Below are positions 32,917 to 44,685 of a stretch of DNA of 64,000 nucleotides, piece after piece (the stretch's first letter is position 1; each line of letters opens with the position of its first letter). This DNA is from Chamaecyparis obtusa (taxonomy: Eukaryota > Streptophyta > Pinopsida > Cupressales > Cupressaceae). The stretch spans positions 1,493,001 to 1,557,000 of the forward strand of contig BSBK01002160.1 of assembly GCA_027943335.1 (NCBI GenBank), given 5' to 3'. The notes beneath the pieces are model-generated. The model had not been told where the DNA came from. It saw nothing but the letters and a program-made list of their open reading frames with translations, and did not search any database. A program made the translations under genes and the position numbers.

Positions 32917-35916
32917 TTGTACCAAATGTTCTCAAGAATGTCTCAGCTTTCAAACAAAAGAATATTCAACATTAGACATTACCCACCTCTGATTTTTGAA
33001 GGTATATATGGTTACCCAAATGTTATACCTTCGGGTGTAAGAGAAAAATTGCCTATTTTCAGTGGTCTTAAAGATGAATCAGCATCCTATCATGTTTAGA
33101 AATTTTGGGAGTTAGTCAGTGACTTTGAAATGAGCCATGAAGATGTAGTGATGAAGTTATTTGTTCAGTCATTAAAAGGGACTGCTAGAGAATGGTTCTC
33201 GTTCTTACAAAATGATTCTATTTCTTCATGGGATGAACTTGAATCAACATTCAATGACCAATTTGGTGAAAAGATTAACATCAGTCAGTTGTTGAAGGTT
33301 TTCATGGAAATTCAAAAGCAAGAGGGTGAATCAGTCCTTGATTTCAACATTAGATTCATGAAAACAATGAAAAGGATTCCTGAAAGGTATAAGCTTCATG
33401 ATGAGATGGCATCAATTGTCTACTTAGGTGCATTTGACAATAAGATGAGTTACTTAGTGAGAGACAAGGAACCAAGAGATTTGTCTCATGCCTTTTGGGT
33501 AGCTGAAAATGTTGAGAGAGTTAAGATGGGCTTGCCTAAGCGACGGAGGTTTGAAAACTTTGCACCTTGTCCTTATGAAGCTGATTTCAAACCCATCAAT
33601 ACTTCAGAGGTCAAACCTTGTCTTAAGGATTATGTTCACAATGAAACAAGCCAAGTTCTACTTGCTGTCCCAAATGATGTTGAAGTTAGCACTGAAGATC
33701 AAATCATGCCTATGACTAAAACTCAGATTTATAAGTGTGTTGTCCATGAAAATACACTTCTTAAGTCTCAACTTCATACCTTTGAAAGGAAAAAGATTCA
33801 GAAACAAACTCCTCATGACACTATAAATGGAAATCATGTTAATGATGATGCTAATGTGTTTCATGGATACTTAGATTATGGACAACTAATTTGTAATTTA
33901 AATGATACACATCATGGTACTAATGTATGTTTGTTGAATAAGGATGGCTGCCCCATGATTGATATTTTATTTTGTGAACATGAAATAGATATTCTTGCAA
34001 GTAATCCGAGTGTTGTAACTGAAATTAGCAATAGAGATCATCATGCTTCAGGTGTAATGTCATCATGTGATGAATATGTTTCAGACTTGTCCTCAGTTAT
34101 AAGTTCTGAATATGATGCTGACTTTGAAGATTATTCTGATGACATGAGTGAGGCTACTGACTTTCACTCTTTTCATCCTCTATGTGATGTGGATTGTGTG
34201 TATAATGAAGATGATTTTTAGGCTTTTGAAAGTGTGTAGGTTGAAAGACAAGAGTGTCTTCAATATGATGCAGATGATGATTATGAGATTGAAAATATGG
34301 AAGAGCTTCATTTGCAAAATGATGTGTTCACTGCCCCACTTGTCAATGAGTTCATATATGATAGTAATTTGCAGCCATTGGTCAATGAAGAAGAAGGCTT
34401 TTCTTTCTCGGATGATGGAAAACCATGCCACTCTGATTTCATTGGTGAAGCTGATCCGGCTTCCTCCAGTCAAAGGTATGACGATTTACTTCATGATATT
34501 ACCATTCTTCAATCTCAAGTTGATCTCCTAGAGGGAGCTAAGTGTCAAGGTATGACTTCTTCTACCGAGTTGGACACTTATGTGAATGTAGTTGATGACA
34601 CTCTTGAGAATTCATTGAACATGCAATTGGATGATGAAGTAAATAATGTGAATGATGTTGCTGTTCCAAGTTAGTAGTGTGATCATGAAAGTATGGATTT
34701 AGTTTCAGGTGTGTTTAGTGAACTATGCCATGATGATATGCTCTTATGCATAAGTCTTCCAAACGGAGGCATGGCTGAAAATGAATGTTCATCTAGTGAA
34801 TTGAATGAAGATATGTGGCATCAAGCTGAGTATGATTCTTTTGGTACCAATGATGAATCTATAAGTGTGATGAATTTGAACCGTGAGGGATTTGTTGATG
34901 AACATCACTCAAGTTGTGAATCTAAAGGTGAGGTTGTTTTTGAAGACAAGAACATGTATGGAGCTATAAACATGATTCCACTTTCAGATTTATATGTGCC
35001 AGTAATGGAAGGTTTTCAAGTGGAGACCTATGGAGATATGGAGGAGGATTCCAATGTTTTACTTCAGTCGGATGAGGAAAAGTTAGATTGTGGAGTGAGT
35101 ATGAATAATGCTGATCAAATTGATTCAAATTTCACATCTGAAAGTGAAGAAGAGGAAAGAGGAAATGAGTATCCTCTTGAGGTATGTCTGTCAAATTTGG
35201 AAACAATGAAGAGTAATGATGTTGTGAACATGGATAGCATTATGTTTCCAAATTTCTACAAGTCAGAGTATGAGTGTTTCCAGCAAGAAATATCAATTAA
35301 TGAAAAGGTGAGTTATGTTTCACCTTTTGACTAAGAGTTGGAAACTTTTGTCTTTGATGAAAATGTAAATGCTCCTATTACAAAACATGAGGATCCGGTT
35401 TGATTTAATGATGCAATGATTGATCTAGCAATGATGGATAGTATAAAAGATGTTTTTGATGTTATGCTAGCTTCAAACAATGTGTTTCAGAATGATATGT
35501 TCGAAATGAAACCTTTCTATGAATGCTTCTCATTTCATAGTTGTTGCGTTAAAGAGTTGGAGAGGTATGATCATGTACCTGAGTTAGTGAAATGTGAGTA
35601 TGAAGCATTTAGTTTTGATGTCCTAGACAGTTCAAAGCAGCAATGTGGAGAAGTTGAAAATTAGTGCTTTTACTTTGACTTTGAGTGTATTTCACATCAT
35701 TCGTATGAATATTATGTTTCAGATTATGATAGTTATCAGCATAAGAGGAAGGATGTGATGTCAAAGTATATCAGTTTTGCTGATATAGGATGGTTTGAAA
35801 AGGGGGTATCACTCTTCATCTATTGCTTCATATGTCATTTGTATGAAAAGCACTATTTCAGCATTGTCCTCTTGTTGTCAAATGAGAATCAAATTTTTGA
35901 TAAAGGAAAGTGTTAA
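32917..35916 (+). pseudogene. Element B gag-acidic protein, 1,000-codon frame
   Basis: A single reading frame is kept over exactly 1,000 codons, broken only by in-frame nonsense codons: TAG at 33097, 34219, 34237, 34672, 34675 and 35662, TAA at 35332 and TGA at 35401. Residues 1-210 are gag-like: KLPIFSGLKDESASYHV, MKLFVQSLKGTAREWFSFLQ, SSWDELESTFNDQFGEK, RFMKTMKRIPERYKLHDEMA. A short basic patch (GLPKRRRFENF) follows. The remaining 700 or so residues are very acidic, with many Asp, Glu, Ser and Cys (SSEYDADFEDYSDDMSEATD, SESEEEERGNEYPLEVCL). No knuckle, protease or RT. The lack of frameshifts suggests the frame was selected for until recently. Confidence 0.78.
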
Positions 35917-36499
35917 AGTATGATAAGGGAGATCTGATTCAGTTGTACATAATGTATATTTGTAAATTTGCTTTGTTTTTAGTAGGTCGTTATTTCAGTT
36001 GAGTAAGGTGCCTTGGAATTTTGTTGAAGAGTAAGTTTTTTGTGTTCTTAAGTGGTCTGCGAAACCAAAGATTCTGAGATCTTGCTACACCCACAAGGGG
36101 CATACATCCCCGGTCGGAGCCACTGTTAGTACTCAAAAATGATGATGGCATTTTTGGGTCCCCTATCAAAACTTTTGCAATGAAGTGCTCTTTTCACCTT
36201 GGATGGTCAGTTTGAGCATGTTGCTTATAGGGTCCTGATATTGAGTCAGTGGGAATTCAAGTGATACAGATGATTAAATGCCTGGAGCACTCTTCATTCA
36301 GCATTTTAAAGGGTTTGCAACTTTTAGTTTTCAGTTTGGAGTCATTCTACAAGTACCCAGTTGAAGGGGTGCACTCAAAGTTGCGATTTGTACTGTGGAG
36401 CATTTCTTGTCGGGAGCCCTGTTTGGAGACTCATATCTTTTGCCTAGTGTTTGATCCATGGGAATTGATTCCTAATTTGTGATCTATGATGAAAATGGT

Positions 36500-37720
36500 A
36501 CATGTGTTCCAAATTTCAGCTCATTTTGAATCCGTTTGATCACTCAACGAAGGCCATTTCATTTGCAATTTCTGCTGATTGCACTACTGAACATTGTAAC
36601 TACTTGTTAGGACACTGCTTTGGAGAGTTATAGCTTTGGCCTGGAAGGTGATCTAGTCAAAAGGATTGTTGCATTATATTGCACTCATATTCATCTCCAG
36701 GCCTTCCAAGTTTCATTTCATGACAAAGTCATTTACCATGTTTTCCAGGGTCATTCTGTTTGTGAAAATTCATTTCTGCACATTTGCATGCTGTCTCTGT
36801 TTGTTGAAACACCACTTTGCATAGCTATAACTTTTTCCCAGTTGCATTTCTAGTCAAATGGTTTTCTCTGTTGCATTGTAGGCATGAAATACTTCCTATG
36901 CTCGAAATTTGAGCCTTGTGCCAATCCGACTGATAGGTTTTTGGAAGCTTTTCTGTCTGCAACTTTTGCAAAGCTGTGAGTTGTGTTCTGCCAAAAGCAT
37001 TTTGAACCCCTATTTGACCCTTTATAACTTCAGACCCAGTGATCACCTTGACCCGATTCTCATTGCATCATAAAGTGTGGTCAAAACCCTGCCTATGGTT
37101 GAAATTTGAGCTTATGACGAATCCATCTGTTATGTTTTCAAGAGCATTTCCAAATGCATTTTGCAAATGTCTACTGGTTTGACTTTCTCAGGTTTTCAAA
37201 GGGTCAACTTTGCATGCTTATAACTTTCAGCTAGAGTAATTTCTGCCTGTGATTCCTTTTGTGTCATATAGCATCTTGCAAATACTATCCCCGACAGAAG
37301 TTTCAGCCCATGATGAATCCATTAACCACTTTTGCAATGTTGATTCCTGAAGCCATTTACACAATTTTGCAAGTTTCACTATGTTGAAAATCCAAATGTC
37401 TAACTTTGACCACCTGCCATTTTTGGCTCGTTGCACTTATTAACGAAATTCTTTTTGCATCCTGTCATGTTTGCCCAATACTCCTCGTGGCCAAAATTTT
37501 AGGTTCATACCAATCCACTTGCATACTTTGCATAAGCAATTCTTGGCATTAAAATTATTGTTCGTGAGGTTTGACCAACCTTGCCAATGCAAGTCGTCAA
37601 CTTTGACTCGTCATAACTTTGTGTCGGGTGGTCAGAATTCTGTGCTGTCAGTTGCGTCATAATCATCATACCTTCATATGCTACTCGCCACAGTTTCACA
37701 CCCTCGTGTGCTAGTCTGAT
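36500..37720 (+). repeat. Diverged ~197-bp tandem repeat in LTR B
   Basis: Two landmarks recur with the same spacing. A block like AAATTTGAGC....GAATCC lies at about 36508, 36708, 36898, 37098, 37295 and 37490. A TATAACTTT-like block lies at about 36622, 36822, 37021, 37218, 37400 and 37612. The mean period is about 197 bp, with at least six copies of low identity. This is an old tandem array in U3. Confidence 0.72.
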
Positions 37721-38117
37721 CTCTTTTGCTAACTATGTTTTGACTGACAGGTTGTTCTTTGGTGAGGTGTTTATCCCACAATTTTTTTTAGTCATCTTTT
37801 ATGATTAAAATGCCTTGTATCTGAAAGGATTCTTCGCATAAAATTTTGAAGGGTTGAGGAATGTACTTCAACCTCGACTTGTGCCAGTTTGTGGAGTTTG
37901 AAAGTTTGATTCTGTAGGTTTTTCAGGACATTCATCAGAGCATTTTGTAGCAGCTAGGAAATCTTGGCCATATGATGTAGGGTGGGTATAAAATAGTTTC
38001 AAGTTAAATCCAACTGGCCAACTCGATTTTCAGTCTTGCCGAGGTGATCCGAGTGTAAAATATGTGCAAAATTTGATTGATCATTGTTTGCAACTTCATC
38101 TGATCTAAATATCAAAA

Positions 38118-38890
38118 GTGGCAGTCATGAAAATGGGATGGGGTTTTACTGATTATTTCAATTTTGATAACTTAAATCATGTGCTTGGCAGGATTCTTTG
38201 TCATATGCATTTTGTGCTTGACAAAAATGGTTGGGATTGTGATCTTGTAAATAAATTCATGGGTGCCATTGTGCAAAGAACATTGTTGGCTGTCAGCAAA
38301 CCTCAAGGAATGGATTTATATTTTGCCGATAGGTACCTTAGTGCACTTCATTGGTTTCTTCCTATGCCTCTTGTTTCTTGTGGGCATTTGGTTAAGATTA
38401 AGCTCCAATTTAAGAGACTTAAAGACAATGCATTTACTTGCCTTGTGGAAAATGGAGAAAACCTCTTAAAGGGAAAATAGGAAGGGCAGGATGTTGACAT
38501 GAAAGAGGAGAACCTTGGACCCATTCGAGTAACTGATAACTTCTTGAAGTTGGTTTCTCTTCCTTCTAGTCTGCAAGATAATGGACCATTTTTGGGCAAG
38601 GTAGGTAGGGAATTCATCAAGCTATGTGAACAATTAGCTGCAGCTGGAGTTATCATTTCTTTTTATGCAGCTATGATGCCAAAGACATTTCATAATGTTT
38701 ATACTCAGCAATTATTAGAGAGATTGCTAATCACATCAGTGTGCCTAAGCATAATTTAAATGGTGAGATGAAGCCTCATAACTCAGAGCTAGTTGAAAGC
38801 ACCATCAAAAGAACTTTGACTTGCAAACTCAATGCAAATTATTGGAATAATATTTTTAGATGTCCGGAAAAGGAATTAGATAAATAGGTA
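38118..38890 (+). pseudogene. Unrecognised gene-like frame inside LTR B
   Basis: One frame runs 38118-38759 with a single internal TAG (38478-38480), then after a shift continues to about 38885. The composition is that of a normal globular protein: LVNKFMGAIVQRTLLAVSKP, FADRYLSALHWFLPMPLVSC, NFLKLVSLPSSLQDNGPFLG, GVIISFYAAMMPKTFHNVYT, ELVESTIKRTLTCKLNANYW. It is unlike the gag-acidic protein and unlike anything in LTRs A and C. I cannot assign a family. It is best seen as a captured host-gene fragment, or a domain special to this LTR. Confidence 0.5.
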
Positions 38891-39546
38891 GAAGTTTGAA
38901 TTCACGTAGCCTGCTGATGCCAACTGGACATAGAGAAACCAATGAGGGACTGCCACGTGGCAGTGGGGCCAACATATCTGGCACAAAAATCAATTTTTTA
39001 TTCTATGTTTGAATTTCACGTGCATATGCAAATGGGAAAAATTAAAGTTAAATCTTTATTTTTCCATAGTTCAAACTATATTGTGAAATTCAAAAATTTA
39101 TGCCCAAGTGCATCCAGGAGACCTGACTTCAAACGACTGCACAGGCCTTCATTCTATGCCAAATATATACTTATTATATATCACCGGAATCATCTCGAGA
39201 TGAGGAATCTAGATTTGTAGGTAGTTTTTGCACAACTATCAGCAGAAAAATGCAGTATTCATTTTTCTCAGTAGGTCATTGATGACAACAGAGCAAGATG
39301 TGTCTGAGAAAACCAATGCAAAATCAGATTTGATTCTTCAAAGGGGATGCAGATAAGGATAAGATAGTGTCATTAGATGTCAGGATAAGTTTGTAGGGGG
39401 ATTTAATGATACATAGAAATCTGATTTTGTTCTCAATATCTGAGTTAAGTTTCATTCGTGAATTTGATGGGAGAAGATCAGATTTCCTTCCACAAGCATG
39501 ATGACAGCTGTTAGGTGAATTTTCCCTAAGTTTCTTCTTCTTTCTG

Positions 39547-39555
39547 CTATATATT
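39547..39555 (+). promoter_or_regulatory. TATA box of LTR B
   Basis: CTATATATTC is the only good TATA element in the 3' third of this LTR. It is 541 bp upstream of the tRNA-Arg-like segment, comparable to A (about 590) and C (about 455). Confidence 0.45.
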
Positions 39556-40089
39556 CTATCTTCTTTTCTTTTGTAGTTGTTGGAAGATGTTAGAAAAACT
39601 CTGCTCTTCTACACCCAGGAAGTCCCAAGGGGATTCCTATTTTCTGTCCATGTTTTCATGTAGAGTTTATCTCTGATCTTATGTGGATATTTCTGAATGT
39701 AACAAAGACATTTTTTATTGCTCATCCATGTACTTAGTTTTGTGTTTCATAAATGAATATATGATCTTTTAGGTTCCAGTTATTGTCTTTAGCATGTGTA
39801 ATGCATATGTTATTCCACTAGATTTTCTATGCTCTACTATGTTCTATTTCACTTAGATTTGGATCAACAAAGAGGGTTCAGATTTATCAGTTCAAGGAAT
39901 TGCAAAATTGGTTTATAGGTACCTTCAAGCAAGGTTTAAACTCTGTATACAGTTTTGGTGAAGTTCTCATCAGTTTGGTTGATTGTCCTGTCTATTCTTC
40001 ATGAGTGATTGAATGTAAGGCATTCATTTACAAACATCTTTTTGGGAATCTCAGTAATAGCTAGGATTCAAGCTTGCAATGTGATGTAT

Positions 40090-40115
40090 GATGCCCAATG
40101 GATAAGGCACTGGTT
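40090..40115 (+). other. tRNA-Arg 5'-half-like segment in LTR B
   Basis: GATGCCCAATGGATAAGGCA then CTGGTT. GCCCAATGGATAAGGC is identical to what I recall of the D-arm region of plant tRNA-Arg. It is in the sense direction of element B and about 340 bp before the LTR end. Sequence either side does not align well with LTRs A and C, so the module stands out as conserved. Confidence 0.75.
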
Positions 40116-40455
40116 GATTCACTAATCTCTGAATGTTTAGAAGCATTTTGAATGGTTAAAAGCCAAATCTTAATCAAAATCAAATCATTCCATTTCCCTT
40201 TCTGTTTGTAGTTTAGTAGTTTGAAGTTCATCTCATGCTCCTTAGAGTTGCAGGTAACCCATGTTTCTAGCCCACCTATGGTTTTCCTCCCTCTGAGTTG
40301 TAGCCGGTTGAGATATCTGTCTAAATGATGCTGGTATGTGGTTTGTAAGTTGTTGATTCTATAGCATCAGGGTGTCCCCCCCTTAGGTCTAACAGAGCCT
40401 TAAAGTGTAGGAGGATCATTCCTGGATCCTATGTTAGTTGGTCCAGCTCCTAACA

Positions 40456-42180
40456 ATCTGATACAAGGAAGTGGCTCTTCCTAGAACATGTTAGTGAAGG
40501 ATGCTGGGGTTTTGTGTTTTAGCCATTGACACATTACCGCATGTTTGCAAAAACACCAACACTACTGTTGAAATAGATAGGTCTAAGGGTGAAGTTTTCT
40601 TTCCACAAATGAATTTTTCTGATAAAAAACCTATTGATTTGTATTGGAAACTTTGAACTTCTTTTGTAATGGAAAATCTAGAACACCTCCTACAAATGCA
40701 GTTTCCTACTTGAAAGATGTGCAAATTTCAAACATAAAAAAAGAGCTAACAAACATTATACTGCATAAACACAAAAACAAATATTCATTGAACATACCTT
40801 CAATGCAAATTTCTCTTGCACCCATAATTGATCCTTCAATAAAAACTTCTCAGAGCTCTCTTGCACCCAAAATTGATCCTTAGAGAAAAAATTCTCAGTT
40901 TGTTTCAAAAAAACTTCAAAAAAAACCATGTGGGATAAGGAAGGGGCCCGACTGTACTTATTTGCTTACCAGTTGGTTTATGCAAAACCCACAAGGCATG
41001 AACCATATAGAAAATGTTTCTACATATTGGCACTGATATTATAGAAGAGTGGAGATGTCTGGATAAAGAACAATTGAATAAATGAACTTCCTAATGTGCA
41101 GGAATTGTTGTGTCTGTGGACACCGAATGGATTTGGAGATTTTATTACAAAATCTTGTGGTTTCCCTTTTGGTTTCTTCCCACTCTCCTGTGCCCAAAAT
41201 GCATGCCTGCCTTCTACGTGCGAACTGAAAATATTCCTTCTATGTGTGAACTGAAAATATGCCTTCCTGTTTGAAAATGGATAAGAAGAAATGTAAAGCA
41301 TTATATGTTTTTTTGCTATTAACATAATTGTTTAATGTGCTGAAAATTTTCTATTCATAATTAATTTGATGTTTAGATTTAAGTGGTAAACAAATTAATA
41401 ATAAATAAATATATTTTTTTTTGGAAGTAAATTTAGATTTTTAGGGTATTTAAATTGATTACTTTTAAAATATTTAAATAATTTGAATTTTAATCAATAA
41501 TGTTCCAAATATTTTATGATAAAATATTGTTGTCTATTCGTATTTTGTAAAATAGGCATTTTATCTTTTATCTATTTTCTTTAGTATCTATTTCAAAACT
41601 CAAATGATGAGAACCAGTTCATAGTTGATCAACTATCATAGTAAATAAATTTATAAGCAAATAAATATATTAAAATAATAAAAATTCAAGGAGATAGATA
41701 ATTAGGAGGCCTAATATTTCTATATAGTTACATCTTAATTTGAGATATTCTAATTTTTTATGAAATTACATTATTTTTTTTTAGTGATTTAAGCCTTGAT
41801 GGGTTCCATCTAATTAAGGGTCTTAACCTTCAATTCTTACCCTTCTAGTCTTAAATCATATTCAATGTAGATCGATTTTAATGTAATTAGAACTATTTTT
41901 TGTCAAAACCCGTACAACTAGACTGCACTCGATTTTAATAATGTTAGAACTATTATTTGTCAAGACCTGTACAACTAATTTTGTTTACTTATAATAATAA
42001 TAATTTGGCTATTCTTTTTTATAACACTATCTCTAAATCTTGTTTATCAATTGGTTTTGAAATCTCCAAAAACCCAGATTTAGGGCATGAGAAGGGTGTA
42101 CATATAAGATTGCTTGCGCAATATGCCTATTGACGAGAAAGCGTTATTGGTGAATTGGAATTTCCAACTCTTTGATATTA
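40456..42180. other. CACTA-1 right part, no recognisable gene
   Basis: There are two short tandem duplications: about 45 bp at 40812-40900 (TCTTGCACCC..AATTGATCCTT) and about 31 bp at 41210-41272 (GTGTGAACTGAAAATAT-like). The open frame at 41020-41325 overlaps the second and looks like chance. The rest is AT-rich without structure that I can see. Confidence 0.5.
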
Positions 42181-42199
42181 TATATATTCAAATGGTATA

Positions 42200-42519
42200 A
42201 TTATAAATGAGCTATAATCATGCATTTAGTCATTTTGTTTAGGAGACTAATTATGTAGTCATTAATTTAATCTTTTATTTAGTAAGTTTTGTTTCAGTAA
42301 CTAATTATTAGTGACTAATTCTTTAATCATTTAATTAGTCATTTATTTGATCATCTATTTAGTCATTTTTATTTGACTGCACTTATGATTTTAACTTATG
42401 ATCAAATTACTCACATATTTAGTCATTTATATTTGTGAAGTACAAAACATTAGTAGAATATGATCAATTTTGGTCATGTGACTAAAATTTTTAGTCATGT
42501 AGTCACATATTTGCCAAAA
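42200..42519. repeat. CACTA-1 right subterminal repeats
   Basis: Repeated TTTAGTCATTT, TAATCATTTAATTAGTC and GTGACTAA words occur in both orientations, matching the left end. The terminal 40 bp also pair with the left end through TCACATGACC-type words. Confidence 0.75.
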
Positions 42520-42532
42520 TGTACTAGTGATT

Positions 42533-43397
42533 TATTCTCTAACCTTTGATCTATTTAATACTCCTTCATTAGTATTGCCAATAATTTAATTTTAGGATGA
42601 TTGGTCTTTACATACCTCAGAGTTTTAGGAACCTCAGTAGTCTCATCTATGTCATTGTCACAAATCTCTTTTTTGCATTTAGTCTCAATAATTTATTCTT
42701 CTTCTATAGAAACAACCTCTTTGATTTCTGTAACCTAATTATAGTCATACATTCTCTCTTTTATCTGAAACCTTTCATCTATCTCACATTGTTACTTTCA
42801 TTCATTTTCCTTAATCTCAGATTGAAACATTTGTAGGCCTTTCTTTTAGTAGAGTAACCAAGGAAAATTCCTTCATCACTTCTAGCATCAAACTTCCCTA
42901 TCTCATCATCTCTCTTGATATAGTACTTACTACCAAATATTCTGAAATATTTTACAATAAGAGTATGATTAAACCATAATTCATAAGGGGTCTTGTTTTT
43001 ACCTTCTCTGATTTGAACTTTGTTCAATGTCTACACCGTTGTCCCAACATCCTCTCTCCAATGCACATGAGATACATTACCTTCAAGCAACATTGTCCTA
43101 GTTGCATCAAGTATAGTCCTATTTCTTCACTCAGCTATCCCATTTTGTTGTCGAGTCCTAGGAGCAGATGTTTGTCTTTGTATTCCATGCTCTTCATAGT
43201 ATGAATTGAATAATTATGAAGTAAACTCTCCAACTCTGTCTGATCTTAAACATTTTATCTTTAAGCCTGATTCATTCTCTACTTTTGCCTTGAAAATCTT
43301 GAATTTATCAAATGCTTATGATTTTTCTTTTAAGTAAGTAACCTGCATCATTCTAGAAAAGTCATCAACAAAAAGTATGAAATACCTTTCACCATAG
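42533..43397 (-). pseudogene. copia integrase
   Basis: On minus, in order: GERYFILFVDDFSRM (first catalytic D), FKAKVENESGLKIKCLRSDR (second D), SYYEEHGIQRQTSAPRTRQQ then NGIAE (catalytic E), TILDATRTMLLEGNVSHVHW, and the open piece 43027-42779 (NKVQIREGKNKTPYELWFNH, GIFLGYSTKRKAYKCFNLR). These are the integrase core and the typical copia GKTPYELW/GY box. In-frame stops and a damaged WVTFLK region show decay. The piece is bounded on both sides by CACTA insertions and fits between the protease part (63073) and the RT part (16880). Confidence 0.92.
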
Positions 43398-43400
43398 TAT

Positions 43401-43745
43401 CACTAGTAAATTTTACCCTATTTTTCGATGAGGATTAGTCAAATTTTTGATACCCATTGGTTGAATAGACAACCAAAACTATTGTCGAACTTTTTTTGTC
43501 GATTATTTGACAGGAAAAACTATCGTCAAAATTTTGATGTCCTTAGCGGTTGAATTATCGACTGAATCTTTGTCGAAGTAATCATTTGAAGCTGGAAGAA
43601 TTGCAAATGAAACCTTTTATCTAAGCGACCAATGTTCATCAAAATTGAGACCAACGTTGGTCAGAATTGACGTCAAACATATAGCAGCCTCATCGAAACA
43701 CCGAAGACATCTTGGTCGAAATATCGACATACAAATTAATTTTTA
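43401..43745. repeat. CACTA-2 left subterminal region
   Basis: Short words such as GTCGAA, TTGTCGA and ATCGAC recur in both orientations just inside the TIR, and no gene is visible. This is the expected place and style for transposase-binding repeats. The motif differs from CACTA-1 (TAGTCATTT). Confidence 0.55.
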
Positions 43746-43800
43746 AAAAAATATATATATACATATTTTAATTTCACTATTTTTATTATTTATCTAATAA

Positions 43801-43927
43801 CTTTTTAATTTTTTTTTTTGATAGGTAATAGGCCGAAGCCAAGATCAACATGGGGCTCAAGAAGACTTGAACCCAAGACCTCCCAAATGAGAGGCTCACA
43901 ACTTACCATTGCATTGTGGGGTATTCC
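43801..43927 (-). mobile_element. tRNA-derived SINE with 17-bp target duplication
   Basis: On minus an A-box-like TGGTAAGTTGTGAGCC is followed 17 bases later by the B box GGTTCAAGTC, then a short tRNA-unrelated body and an A-rich tail (ATCAAAAAAAAAAA). It is flanked by TATTATTTATCTAATAA at 43784-43800 and 43928-43944, a perfect 17-bp duplication as made by LINE machinery. No protein is encoded. The element is full-length in appearance and young enough to keep a perfect duplication. It sits in CACTA-2. Confidence 0.88.
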
Positions 43928-44084
43928 TATTATTTATCTAATAATTATTCATCATATATTATTATAATAATCATAACTTATGTCAATATTAAGTATCAAC
44001 CAAATATCCTATTGTTGTATATATTTTTTCGTATGTTGATTGAGATCTTAAATTATTGAGCTTCTCTTTGTTTCGAGTAATAGT

Positions 44085-44255
44085 TTAATTAACATTCTCT
44101 ACTTAACAGGGCCAACCATGTGAAGGTGGAAGCTCATCTAGCCCCTCCTATGATCCTCTTATGACCCTTTATGACACTTTAAGACCTCTAAGATGTATTC
44201 TTAGGGATCGTAATGGGTCATAAAGGGTCATAAGGGGTCCTGGGATACAATAGTC
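44085..44255. repeat. Duplicated segment, copy 1 (partner 47960-48137)
   Basis: A segment starting AATTAACATTCTCTACTTAA and ending before GAGAAACAT occurs here and at 47960-48137. It includes a short palindrome, AGACCTCTAAGATGTATTCT with its complement, and complementary TCATAAGGGG/CCTCTTATGA words. In both places it directly precedes a large hairpin. Confidence 0.8.
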
Positions 44256-44539
44256 GAGAAACATAAATGTACACATCATGGTCACAATTGTTTGGAGACA
44301 CAACATAATTGAATTCTATACCTATACGATGCAACATAGCTACTACTCTTGCAGTTCTAAGTGGTCACTATGGGACCCAAAAACCAAAAATAAATTCCTT
44401 ATCTTTGGTTTTTGGATCCCATAGTGTCCACTTTGAAATGTAGGAGTAGTGGTTGTGTTGCATCATCTGGGTATAGAATTCAATTATGTTGTGTCTCCAA
44501 ACAATTGGGACCATGATGCCTACATTTATGTTTATCAGC
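44256..44539. mobile_element. Hairpin F1 (foldback, arms ~130 bp)
   Basis: The left arm starts GAGAAACATAAATGT and the right arm ends ACATTTATGTTT. Between them GGAGACACAACATAATTGAA and its complement, and AAACCAAA with TTTGGTTT, pair around a loop near 44390. It belongs to the same family as F2 and F3. Confidence 0.82.
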
Positions 44540-44685
44540 TGTTGTGATACCTACATTTATGTTTTGTAGTTGTTGTGTTTATTTGCATGTTCTTTGTGTT
44601 TGGCTTCTCTCCCTTGCATCAAAAATAAGATTTTCCCACTTTGAATCGAGAATGCGCGTGTAACAGAAGCAGCATATGCATGGAT

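Larger units (their letters stand above)
36124..40455 (+). repeat. Element B 3' LTR, 4.3 kb
   Basis: It begins TGTTAGTACTC and ends CTAACA. In order it holds a diverged tandem array (about 36500-37700), a gene-like frame (38118-38890), a segment resembling U3 of A near 38910-38965 (CCAATGAGG...CTGCCA), a TATA box near 39549, the tRNA-Arg-like module at 40090 and the end. It is 1.6 kb longer than LTRs A and C, mainly because of the array and the gene-like insert. Confidence 0.75.
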
